DNA of 6,365 nt from Thermomicrobiales bacterium (GCA_020847015.1 JADLCW010000389.1:1-6365); one strand, 5' to 3'; counted from the first letter of the stretch, positions 1-6,360 are shown. The notes: generated by a model from the sequence alone, not told the origin. A program made the numbers and translations.

Positions 1-60
1 AATCGGCTGCTCGGTCGTTCTTCGCCCGCAGGCAGCCAAACCAATCCGGGAGGAAATCAC

Positions 61-1395
61 ATGGCGACCGACCCTATCCGGCGCGTGCGCGAGCGCGCCT
101 ACGAAACACCGCTCGATCTCGACGCGCGGGCCGCGCTCATTCGACTTGCCGCACTGCCGCCGCAGTCGACCACGCCGTATTTGACGGCAAGTCTGGATTG
201 GCGGCCGGAAGGCGCCGATCCGGGACGAGAACCGGCGGTCGACCTCCGGCCGTCCGAGCGCCGCGCCAACCGGGAAACGCGCGGCGCGTCGCGCCGCCCA
301 GCTCGTCAGGAGTTCGACCGGGTGGTCGCGCAGCTAATTGCGGAGCACGGTCCCCGCGGGGAGGCATTCGATAGCCTGCAGGCCGATGCCGCGCGCATCG
401 CAACCTACCTCGATGCAGAGCTGGATCCGTCCGCCCAGGGTGTGTTCGTCGTCGCCAATTCGGCCGCCGGCGTGTTCGAGCCGCTGGCGCTCGGGTTGCC
501 GGTGGCGACGCGGATCGCGACCGGCCCCGTTCCCGCCCTGCTCTCGTTGGGACTGCTGGTCGACGACCATCCCACCTACGCGGTGCTGACCGCCGATCAG
601 CACAACGCCAAGCTGACATTCGTCACCCAGGCGACGCCCGATCAGAGCGTTTCGCTGGACAGCAACGACTGGCCCCGCAAGCAAGGCACCGGCGGTCTCG
701 CCCAGCGCCGCCTTCAGGCGCGGGCTGGCGAGCGCGTGTCCGCCTTCGCGCGCGGCATCGCCGAGGAAACCCAACGCGCGCTGGAAGAAACCGGCGTCGC
801 CATGCTGGTGGTGGCCGCCAGCGAGGTGATGGCCAGCGCGCTCGACGCCGAGTTTCATCCGACCGTGAAGGAGCGCACGATCGCCGCCATCCGGCGCGAC
901 CCGGGCCTCAGTGATCGGGATCTGCTGGAGCAGACGCTGCCCCTGGCGCAGCAGGCGGAACGGGACAGCGAAGCGGCCGCGGCGGCGCTTCTGCGCGCCG
1001 CACTCGTGCCCGAAGGACTCGGCATGGCCGGTCCGGTGGGTACGCTGCGCGCCCTGCGCAACGGCGACGTCAAGATGCTGTTGATGAACGATGATTTCCG
1101 AGGCGTCGGCTGGACCGACTTCTCGCTCTCCCTTTATGGAACCGGGGAACCGCCAACGGAGCATCCGACCGGCGGCGATCTCGCCCAGATTGTGCCCATC
1201 GCCGTAGAGGACGAACTGGTGCGGCTTGCGGCGCTGACCGGAGCCGAAATCCAGATCGTGCACACCACCGTGCCTATTGCCGACGACGCCACGGAAATTC
1301 CTCGCGCCGGCGGCCCGCTGCCGCGCACGGAGGCGGCGATCATTCTGGACGAGATGGGCGGTGTCGGCGCGCTGCTGCGCTTTGCCCGCCGCTGA
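61..1395 (+). CDS. baeRF-type protein (bacterial eRF1/Pelota-like; candidate ribosome rescue or hibernation factor)
   Basis: A 444-residue soluble protein with no signal peptide or membrane segment. Seen: residues 33-55 begin like other baeRF proteins (TPYLTASLDWRPEG). A charged Arg/Glu-rich stretch follows at about 60-85, then an eRF1 domain 2-like region from about 126 (GVFVVANSAAGVFEPL, PALLSLGLLVDDHPTYAVL). The loop equivalent to the eRF1 GGQ loop is W204-x-RKQGTGGLAQRR, with G211, G212 and Q215. The C-terminal part resembles eRF1 domain 3: GDVKMLLM at 335-342 and GGVGALLRF at 433-441, matching the GGIGAILRY ending of eRF1. Known of the family: baeRFs are proposed to act at the ribosome in peptide release, rescue or quality control, and the related Balon/Rv2629 proteins bind the A site of idle ribosomes. 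The exact role here is inferred. The ATG start is supported by GGGAGGA at 48-54, six bases upstream. No promoter is recognisable in the 60 bases before it; one may lie outside the window. Fold assignment is fairly sure, function is not. Confidence 0.8.
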   Translation: MATDPIRRVRERAYETPLDLDARAALIRLAALPPQSTTPYLTASLDWRPEGADPGREPAVDLRPSERRANRETRGASRRPARQEFDRVVAQLIAEHGPRGEAFDSLQADAARIATYLDAELDPSAQGVFVVANSAAGVFEPLALGLPVATRIATGPVPALLSLGLLVDDHPTYAVLTADQHNAKLTFVTQATPDQSVSLDSNDWPRKQGTGGLAQRRLQARAGERVSAFARGIAEETQRALEETGVAMLVVAASEVMASALDAEFHPTVKERTIAAIRRDPGLSDRDLLEQTLPLAQQAERDSEAAAAALLRAALVPEGLGMAGPVGTLRALRNGDVKMLLMNDDFRGVGWTDFSLSLYGTGEPPTEHPTGGDLAQIVPIAVEDELVRLAALTGAEIQIVHTTVPIADDATEIPRAGGPLPRTEAAIILDEMGGVGALLRFARR

Positions 1396-1412
1396 GAGCG
1401 TCCACCACAATC

Positions 1413-1453
1413 CGGGTTCGCGCCGGCGCGAATGAAGGCGCCGGCGCGGCCCG
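1413..1453 (+). terminator. GC-rich hairpin after the baeRF gene, candidate terminator
   Basis: The core GCGCCGGCGC, itself palindromic, occurs twice (1420-1429 and 1438-1447). The two copies pair as an 11-bp stem (1419-1429 with 1438-1448) around the loop GAATGAAG. CGGG at 1413-1416 pairs with CCCG at 1450-1453 across a small internal mismatch. The hairpin begins 17 bases after the baeRF stop and ends 25 bases before the secD promoter, the place expected for a terminator. No T-tract follows, so it is not a classical Rho-independent terminator. It could instead be a U-less terminator, an mRNA 3'-end stabiliser or a protein-binding site. Confidence 0.5.
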
Positions 1454-1478
1454 TGCTGCATGGGGCGAGCGCAGATAA

Positions 1479-1508
1479 TTGACCGACCTTCCGCTGCCCT
1501 CCTATACT
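1479..1508 (+). promoter_or_regulatory. Sigma70-type promoter for secDF
   Basis: A -35 box TTGACC (1479-1484) and a -10 box TATACT (1503-1508), each five of six to consensus, are separated by 18 bases. They lie in AT-richer sequence within a GC-rich gap. A transcript would start near 1514-1516, giving a leader of about 90 bases before secD. The position between a candidate terminator and the first gene of the secDF pair supports the call. No operator or riboswitch was recognised around it. Confidence 0.7.
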
Positions 1509-1516
1509 CGCCCCGC

Positions 1517-1543
1517 CGATCGCCGCGAATTGAACCGCGATCG
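1517..1543 (+). other. Inverted repeat at the start of the secD leader
   Basis: CGATCGC (1517-1523) and GCGATCG (1537-1543) are perfect reverse complements separated by 13 bases. They would form a 7-bp hairpin within a few bases of the predicted transcript 5' end. It may protect the mRNA 5' end or bind a regulator. It could also be chance in GC-rich DNA; CGATCG is itself palindromic, so the repeat is weaker evidence than its length suggests. Confidence 0.3.
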
Positions 1544-1594
1544 CTGCCGTGGGTCGCGCCGTCGATCCCGGCCTGACCGACAGCGCCGCGCCGT

Positions 1595-1599
1595 GAGGG
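1595..1599 (+). promoter_or_regulatory. Ribosome binding site deciding the secD GTG start
   Basis: GAGGG lies seven bases upstream of the GTG at 1607. No in-frame ATG with comparable Shine-Dalgarno support exists upstream, and the first residues from this GTG (MRNRLWLTLAFIAVL) form the expected positively charged N-terminus and first membrane segment of SecD. This fixes the start. Confidence 0.75.
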
Positions 1600-1606
1600 C
1601 TACTTC

Positions 1607-3055
1607 GTGCGCAACCGACTTTGGCTCACCCTCGCGTTCATTGCCGTCCTCACGCTGGTCAGCGCCTGGGTGGCGCTGCCGAGCAACATGCTCGACATCA
1701 ATGGCTTCAAGGCCGCCCACCCCATCCGGGAAGGACTCGACTTGCAGGGCGGCTTGCAGGTCGTGCTGCAGGCGCAGCCAGTCGCCGGGCAGACGCTCGA
1801 TCGTGAAACGCTGGAAGGCACCCGCGCCACGCTGGAGCGGCGCGTCAACGGGCTGGGTGTCAGCGAACCGCTGATCCAGACGCGGGGCAACGATCAGATC
1901 ATTGTGGAATTGCCCGGCGTCACCGATCCAGAGCAGGCCGTCGACATCCTCAAGCACACCGCGCTGCTGGAGATCATCGACCCGCAAGGGCAATATCTGC
2001 CGCCCGGCACGGTCGTCAACACGACGCTCGGTCCGGCGGAATCGGATGAAGCGGAAGCGACGCCTGAGGCCACGCCTGGGACGGCGGGAGCCACCCCGGT
2101 CGCCGGCGGGATCGAACCGGGCGGCGCGCCGACCGCCAACGGTCCGGTGTTCGAGACGGTCATCAGCGGAGCCGATCTGCGCGACGCCTACGTGACCACC
2201 GGCAACGCCGGCATCGGCCAGGTCGTCGGATTCGAGCTGCAAGGCGCCGGGGCGGACAAATTCTTCAAGTACACCAGCAGCCATCTCGGGCAGCCGATGT
2301 CGATCGTCATCGACAAGGTGGTTGTTTCCTCGCCGCGCATCAACGGCGCGATTTCCGACCGCGGCATCATCGAGGGGGTGCCGCCGGCCGAGGTGCAAAA
2401 CCTGGTCATCCAGCTCAAGGCCGGCGCATTGGCGGTGCCGCTGGACGTCGCCCAGAGCCGCACGGTCGGTCCCACGCTGGGGCAGGAGTCGATCGAGCGC
2501 AGTCTGCTGGCCGGAGCCATCGGGCTCGGCACGGTCGCACTGTTCATGATTCTCTATTACCGACTGCCGGGGCTGCTCTCGGTCGTCGCGCTGCTCATCT
2601 ACACCTCGATCGTGCTGGCGCTGTTCAAGTTGATTCCGGTCACCCTGACTCTGGCCGGCATCGCCGGCTTCATCCTGTCCATCGGCATGGCCGTCGACGC
2701 CAACGTGCTCATTTTCGCCCGCATCAAGGACGAATTACGGGTCGGGCGCGATCTTGGCCCGGCGGTGGAGGCGGGATTCAACCATGCCTGGCCATCCATC
2801 AGCGACTCCAACATCACGACCATGATCACAACCTTCATCCTCTACGTCTTCGGCAGCTATACCGGCACCTCCATCATCACCGGATTCGCGCTGACCCTGT
2901 TCATCGGCGTCGTCGTCAGCCTGTTCACCGCCATCACCGTCACCCGCACCTTTATGCGGCTGCTGGTCGGTCATGAGGGGCTGCAAGGTCGCTGGTTGTT
3001 CGACGCCACCCACAAAACCGCCACCGCGCGCGCCGCCGCCTCTGCCGCCGACTAG
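1607..3055 (+). CDS. secD: Protein translocase subunit SecD
   Basis: SecD pairs with SecF in the cytoplasmic membrane and uses the proton motive force to pull exported proteins out of the SecYEG channel after SecA-driven insertion. Seen in 482 residues: membrane segment 1 at about 5-24; GLDLQGG at 43-49, a hallmark of the extracytoplasmic P1 domain; NDQIIVELPGV at 95-105; LKAGALAVPL at 270-279; VGPTLGQESI at 287-296. Membrane segments 2-6 lie at about 300-445. They include GMAVDANVLIFARIKDELR at 360-378, whose D364 matches the proton-relay aspartate of E. coli SecD (D519), and DSNITT at 400-405. The length is below the roughly 615 residues of E. coli SecD but usual for short SecD proteins. 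An Ala/Thr/Pro/Gly-rich linker (about 145-180) interrupts P1, and the tail after 463 is Ala-rich. The GTG start follows GAGGG. It is first in an operon with secF; no yajC precedes it. Confidence 0.97.
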   Translation: MRNRLWLTLAFIAVLTLVSAWVALPSNMLDINGFKAAHPIREGLDLQGGLQVVLQAQPVAGQTLDRETLEGTRATLERRVNGLGVSEPLIQTRGNDQIIVELPGVTDPEQAVDILKHTALLEIIDPQGQYLPPGTVVNTTLGPAESDEAEATPEATPGTAGATPVAGGIEPGGAPTANGPVFETVISGADLRDAYVTTGNAGIGQVVGFELQGAGADKFFKYTSSHLGQPMSIVIDKVVVSSPRINGAISDRGIIEGVPPAEVQNLVIQLKAGALAVPLDVAQSRTVGPTLGQESIERSLLAGAIGLGTVALFMILYYRLPGLLSVVALLIYTSIVLALFKLIPVTLTLAGIAGFILSIGMAVDANVLIFARIKDELRVGRDLGPAVEAGFNHAWPSISDSNITTMITTFILYVFGSYTGTSIITGFALTLFIGVVVSLFTAITVTRTFMRLLVGHEGLQGRWLFDATHKTATARAAASAAD

Positions 3056-3058
3056 CCC

Positions 3059-3063
3059 GAGGA
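3059..3063 (+). promoter_or_regulatory. Ribosome binding site of secF
   Basis: GAGGA starts four bases after the secD stop and lies ten bases before the secF ATG, a slightly long but workable spacing. With only 18 bases between the genes, ribosomes finishing secD could re-initiate here. Confidence 0.6.
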
Positions 3064-3073
3064 ATCGCCGCTC

Positions 3074-4015
3074 ATGGAGCATCTGGTCAGTAAGCGTTAT
3101 GTCTGGTTTGGACTCTCCCTGGTGTTGATCGTGCCCGGGTTGATCTCGTTGCTGTTGTTCGGGATCAAGCTCGGCATCGACTTCACCGGCGGCACGCTGT
3201 GGGAAGTGCGCTTCGAGCGACCGGTCGACAGCGAGCAGCTCGCCGCCACGCTCGCCGATCATGGCTATACCCACTCCATCGTGCAGCGCAGCGGGTCGCC
3301 CGAAGACAACATCTGGCAGATTCGCATCGCCGAATTGAAGGAGGGATCGCCGGAGAAGCACGCCATCAGCCAGGAATGGACCGAGAAGTTCGGCCCCTTT
3401 ACCGAGATGGAGTTCTCCAGCGTCGGCGGCGCCGTCTCCACCCAAATCCGCAACCGGGCGATACTCGCCATTTTGTTCGCCTCGGTCGGCATCCTTGGCT
3501 ACATCGCCTACGCTTTTCGCAATACCCAAAACGCAATGCTCTACGGCGGGTGCGCGCTGGCCGCCATGCTCCACGACGTGCTGCTGGTGCTGGGCGTGTT
3601 CTCCATTCTGGGGGTGTTGTTCAATGTCGAGGTGGACGCTCTGTTCGTCACCGCGCTGCTGACCGTCATCGGGTTCTCCGTGCACGACACCATCGTCGTA
3701 TTCGACCGCATCCGGGAGAACCTGGCCCAGCACAGCGACGCCACCTTCGAGGGAACGGTCGACTACTCGCTGGCCCAGACGGTGGTTCGCTCGCTAAACA
3801 CCTCGATGACGGTCGTCTTCACGCTGCTCGCGCTCTACCTGTTCGGCGGGGCCAGTACGCGCACCTTCGTGCTGGCGCTGCTGATCGGCGTGGTCAGCGG
3901 CACCTATTCCTCCATCTTCAATGCCAGCCAATTGCTGGTGGCGTGGGAAAACGGCGAGATCCAGGGGTTCTTCAGCCGGCTGCGCGGCGGCACGGCGGTC
4001 GCGCCCAGCCGCTAG
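3074..4015 (+). CDS. secF: Protein translocase subunit SecF
   Basis: Partner of SecD in the membrane complex that drives late steps of Sec export with the proton motive force. Seen in 313 residues, the family's usual length: membrane segment 1 at about 10-29; GIDFTGGT at 34-41, the SecF signature; a hydrophilic outer domain to about 115; VGGAVS at 117-122; then five more membrane segments to about 285. Conserved motifs include AAMLHDV at 163-169 in segment 3, GFSVHDTIVVFDRIREN at 200-216 (with D205 and D211-R212), SLNTSMTVVFT at 240-250, and GTYSSIFNASQLL near the end. The usual Asn before DTIVVFDRIREN is His204 here. The ATG follows the secD stop by 18 bases, so the two are co-transcribed. 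The protein ends in a short basic cytoplasmic tail. No truncation or frameshift is visible. Confidence 0.97.
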   Translation: MEHLVSKRYVWFGLSLVLIVPGLISLLLFGIKLGIDFTGGTLWEVRFERPVDSEQLAATLADHGYTHSIVQRSGSPEDNIWQIRIAELKEGSPEKHAISQEWTEKFGPFTEMEFSSVGGAVSTQIRNRAILAILFASVGILGYIAYAFRNTQNAMLYGGCALAAMLHDVLLVLGVFSILGVLFNVEVDALFVTALLTVIGFSVHDTIVVFDRIRENLAQHSDATFEGTVDYSLAQTVVRSLNTSMTVVFTLLALYLFGGASTRTFVLALLIGVVSGTYSSIFNASQLLVAWENGEIQGFFSRLRGGTAVAPSR

Positions 4016-4075
4016 CGCTGCGGCGACGACCGTCCTGTGCGACACTCCGGGGATTCGCACGCACCATGGGCGCAA

Positions 4076-4104
4076 CGCGCCGCGGTCCGCCAGGCCGCGG
4101 CGCG
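4076..4104 (+). terminator. GC-rich hairpin between secF and hppA, candidate terminator or attenuator
   Basis: CGCGCCGCGG (4076-4085) and CCGCGGCGCG (4095-4104) form a perfect 10-bp stem. A T-G wobble and one further C-G pair extend it, leaving the 5-base loop CGCCA. It starts 61 bases after the secF stop. No T-tract follows. The rest of the 167-base gap (4016-4182) shows no gene and no recognisable promoter, so whether this hairpin ends the secDF transcript or only partly reduces reading into hppA is open. Confidence 0.45.
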
Positions 4105-4170
4105 CCTGCCGCCCGGTGAATCGCCGCGGGTCGGGTCGCGCGGCAACGGGGGTTCGGGACTGATGGGTGA

Positions 4171-4178
4171 GGGAGGGG
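4171..4178 (+). promoter_or_regulatory. Ribosome binding site deciding the hppA GTG start
   Basis: GGGAGGGG lies four bases upstream of the GTG at 4183 (six if the GGGAGG part is used). It supports GTG as the start codon and gives a hydrophobic N-terminus fitting the first membrane segment. Confidence 0.75.
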
Positions 4179-4182
4179 ATTC

Positions 4183-6360
4183 GTGACCGCAACGTTGCAG
4201 TATTCGCTGCCGGTTCTCGTAATCGGCATTATTGCGATTCTCTTCGCTGCGTGGCTGGCGCGCGATGTGATGAGTCGCGACACCGGCACGCCGGCCATGC
4301 GCGACGTGTCCGATCGCATCTTCGAGGGTGCGCTCGCCTATCTGCGTCGCCAGTACGGCACCATCGCCCGCATCGCGGTGCTGGTGGCGATCGTCATCGG
4401 CGTGCTGGTGGCGCTGTTCGAGCAGGACTTCGCGCGCGGGCTGATCACCTCGCTCGCCTTTCTCGCCGGCGCCGTGCTCTCCGGGCTATCCGGTTTCATC
4501 GGCATGTACGTCGCGGTGCGCTCCAACATCCGCACCGCCTCCGCCGCCCGCCGCAATCTGGGCGAGGCGCTCCTCGTGGCGTTGCGAGGCGGGGCGGTCT
4601 CCGGCTTCCTGGTGGTTTCGCTGGGGTTGCTGGGGGTGCTGGCGCTCTACTGGATCGTCTACAACTTCGCCAGCGGCGGCGAATTGCCGGCGATCGCCGA
4701 GGCGCCCTTCTGGATCGTCGGGTTCGCGTTCGGGGCCTCCTTCGTCGCCCTCTTCGCTCAACTCGGCGGCGGCATCTACACCAAGGCCGCCGATGTCGGA
4801 GCGGACCGCGTCGGCAAGGTCGAAGCCGGCATTCCCGAGGACGATCCGCGCAACCCCGCTGTCATCGCCGACCTCGTGGGCGACAACGTGGGCGACTGCG
4901 CGGGCCGCGGCGCCGACCTGTTCGAATCCTCCGTGGCCGAGATGATCGGGGCCATGATCCTTGGCGCGGCGCTGTTCACCGCCGCCGGCGGTGATCCGAC
5001 CGGGCCGGAAGTCGGGTTCCTGTTTTTCCCGCTGGTGGTCGCCGCCTTCGGGTTGATCTGCTCCATGGTCGGGGTGCTGCTGGTGCGGCCCACCGACACC
5101 ATCCGCGATCCGATGGCCGAGCTGAACAAGGGCTACTACGCGGTCGCCGCCCTTTCGGTCGTGTTCATCGTCATCGCCACCTTCTGGCTGCTGCCCTACG
5201 GCAAGTGGCAATACGCGCTGTGCGGCGTGATCGGCGTCGCCACCTCGCTGGCCTTCGTCTACATCACCCAGTACTACACCGCCGGCAACTTCCGGCCGGT
5301 CCGCTCCATTATGGCCGCCTCGGAAACCGGAGCCGCCACCAACATCATCTCCGGTCTCTCGGTCGGCTTCGAAACCACCGGGATGCCGGCGATCACCATC
5401 GCCATTTCGCTGCTGGCCTCCTACTTCCTGGGCAATACCGTCGCCTTCCCGAACGAGCCCGGCATCCTCGGTTCGCCCGGCATCTTCGGCACCGCGGTCG
5501 CCACCATGGGCATGCTGATGTCCGCCGGGTACATCCTGGCGATGGACACCTTCGGCCCCATCACCGACAACGCTGGCGGCATCGTCGAAATGAGCAACCA
5601 GCCGGATAGCGTGCGCGACGTCACCGACGCGCTCGACTCGGCCGGCAACACCACCAAGGCGCTGACCAAGGGCTACGCGGTCGGCACCGCGGCGCTGGCC
5701 GCCTTCCTGCTCTTCTCCGCCTTCCTGCAGGAGGTGGATCGGTTCGGCATCGCCAAGTATGGGCCGGGCAAGATCAACGCCAGCATCGTCAACCTGGCCG
5801 ATCCCAAGGTGTTCGTGGGCGGCTTGCTCGGTGCGATGCTGGTGTTCGTGTTCGCGTCGCTGGCGATCCGCGCAGTCGGCCGCGCCGCGCAGGGCATGAT
5901 CGAGGAAGTGCGTCGGCAGTTCCGCGAGAACCCGGGCATCATGAAGGGCACGGTGAAGCCAGACTACGCGAGCTGCGTCGACATCTCGGTGCGCGCCTCG
6001 CTGCGGGAGATGGTGCCGCCGGGAGTGCTGGCGGTGGCCGTGCCGGTGCTGGTCGGAGTGATCCTGCGCTGGGAAGCGGCCGCCGGCATGCTGATGGTCG
6101 GCACCATCGCCGGCGTACTGCTGGCCAACGTGCTCAACAACGGCGGCGGCGCCTGGGACAACGCCAAGAAGATGATCGAGGCGGGCGAACTGAAGAACGC
6201 CGCCGGTCAGATTCTCGGCAAGGGCAGCGAGGCGCACGCCGCCTCGGTGGTCGGCGACACGGTGGGCGACCCCTTCAAGGACACCGCCGGTCCCTCGCTG
6301 CATGTGCTCATCAAGCTATTGGCGACCATCACCCTGGTGTTGTCGCCGCTGTTCATCTAG
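4183..6360 (+). CDS. hppA: Membrane-bound proton-pumping pyrophosphatase, K+-independent type
   Basis: Hydrolyses cytosolic pyrophosphate and pumps protons across the membrane. The 725 residues are full length for this 16-helix family. Seen: first membrane segment at about 7-24; the pyrophosphate-binding motif DVGADRVGKVE at 204-214 (Asp, seven residues, Lys-x-Glu); PEDDPRNPAVIAD at 218-230; VGDNVGDCAGRGADLFES at 232-249, with Mg-binding type aspartates D234 and D238; GPITDNAGGI at 458-467; GNTTKALTKGYA at 488-499; EEVRRQFRENPGIMKG at 574-589; GGAWDNAKK at 655-663; GDTVGDPFKDTAGPSLH at 691-707. Family knowledge: Lys at the K492 position and Thr at T495 mark K+-independent enzymes, all known examples of which pump H+; K+-dependent ones, including Na+ pumps, have Ala there. 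L231 and R242 replace the Asn and Met of the best-known sequences. No own promoter was found, so it may be read from secDF or from an unrecognised promoter. By inference it could supply proton motive force to SecDF. Confidence 0.97.
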   Translation: MTATLQYSLPVLVIGIIAILFAAWLARDVMSRDTGTPAMRDVSDRIFEGALAYLRRQYGTIARIAVLVAIVIGVLVALFEQDFARGLITSLAFLAGAVLSGLSGFIGMYVAVRSNIRTASAARRNLGEALLVALRGGAVSGFLVVSLGLLGVLALYWIVYNFASGGELPAIAEAPFWIVGFAFGASFVALFAQLGGGIYTKAADVGADRVGKVEAGIPEDDPRNPAVIADLVGDNVGDCAGRGADLFESSVAEMIGAMILGAALFTAAGGDPTGPEVGFLFFPLVVAAFGLICSMVGVLLVRPTDTIRDPMAELNKGYYAVAALSVVFIVIATFWLLPYGKWQYALCGVIGVATSLAFVYITQYYTAGNFRPVRSIMAASETGAATNIISGLSVGFETTGMPAITIAISLLASYFLGNTVAFPNEPGILGSPGIFGTAVATMGMLMSAGYILAMDTFGPITDNAGGIVEMSNQPDSVRDVTDALDSAGNTTKALTKGYAVGTAALAAFLLFSAFLQEVDRFGIAKYGPGKINASIVNLADPKVFVGGLLGAMLVFVFASLAIRAVGRAAQGMIEEVRRQFRENPGIMKGTVKPDYASCVDISVRASLREMVPPGVLAVAVPVLVGVILRWEAAAGMLMVGTIAGVLLANVLNNGGGAWDNAKKMIEAGELKNAAGQILGKGSEAHAASVVGDTVGDPFKDTAGPSLHVLIKLLATITLVLSPLFI

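Noticed and set aside
334..1461. 375-codon open frame on the - strand across the baeRF gene
   Set aside because: The + strand frame has recognisable eRF1-like motifs and a strong ribosome binding site; the antisense frame has neither.
1479..1874. 131-codon + strand frame beginning at the TTG of the -35 box
   Set aside because: It starts inside the promoter, has no ribosome binding site and runs out of frame into secD; the product is Arg/Ser-rich.
1502..2398. 298-codon open frame on the - strand across the start of secD
   Set aside because: It covers the secD promoter and conserved coding region, and its product is His/Arg/Asp-rich without motifs.
2735..3733. 332-codon open frame on the - strand across secD and secF
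   Set aside because: It spans two real genes and the gap between them, with the same low-complexity antisense composition and no motif.
3199..4119. 306-codon + strand frame over secF
   Set aside because: Arg/His-rich shifted-frame shadow of secF with no motif.
4124..4129. Third copy of CCGCGG near the 4076-4104 hairpin
   Set aside because: A six-base palindrome of only C and G is expected by chance in such DNA, and it is not spaced regularly with the other two.
4167..4994. 275-codon + strand frame overlapping the start of hppA
   Set aside because: Arg-rich shifted-frame product (long runs of R, G and H) overlapping a conserved gene in the correct frame.
4486..6303. 605-codon open frame on the - strand across hppA
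   Set aside because: It lies wholly within a clearly conserved + strand gene. Its product is dominated by His, Gly, Asp, Gln and Arg with no domain, the usual antisense shadow of a GC-rich gene.
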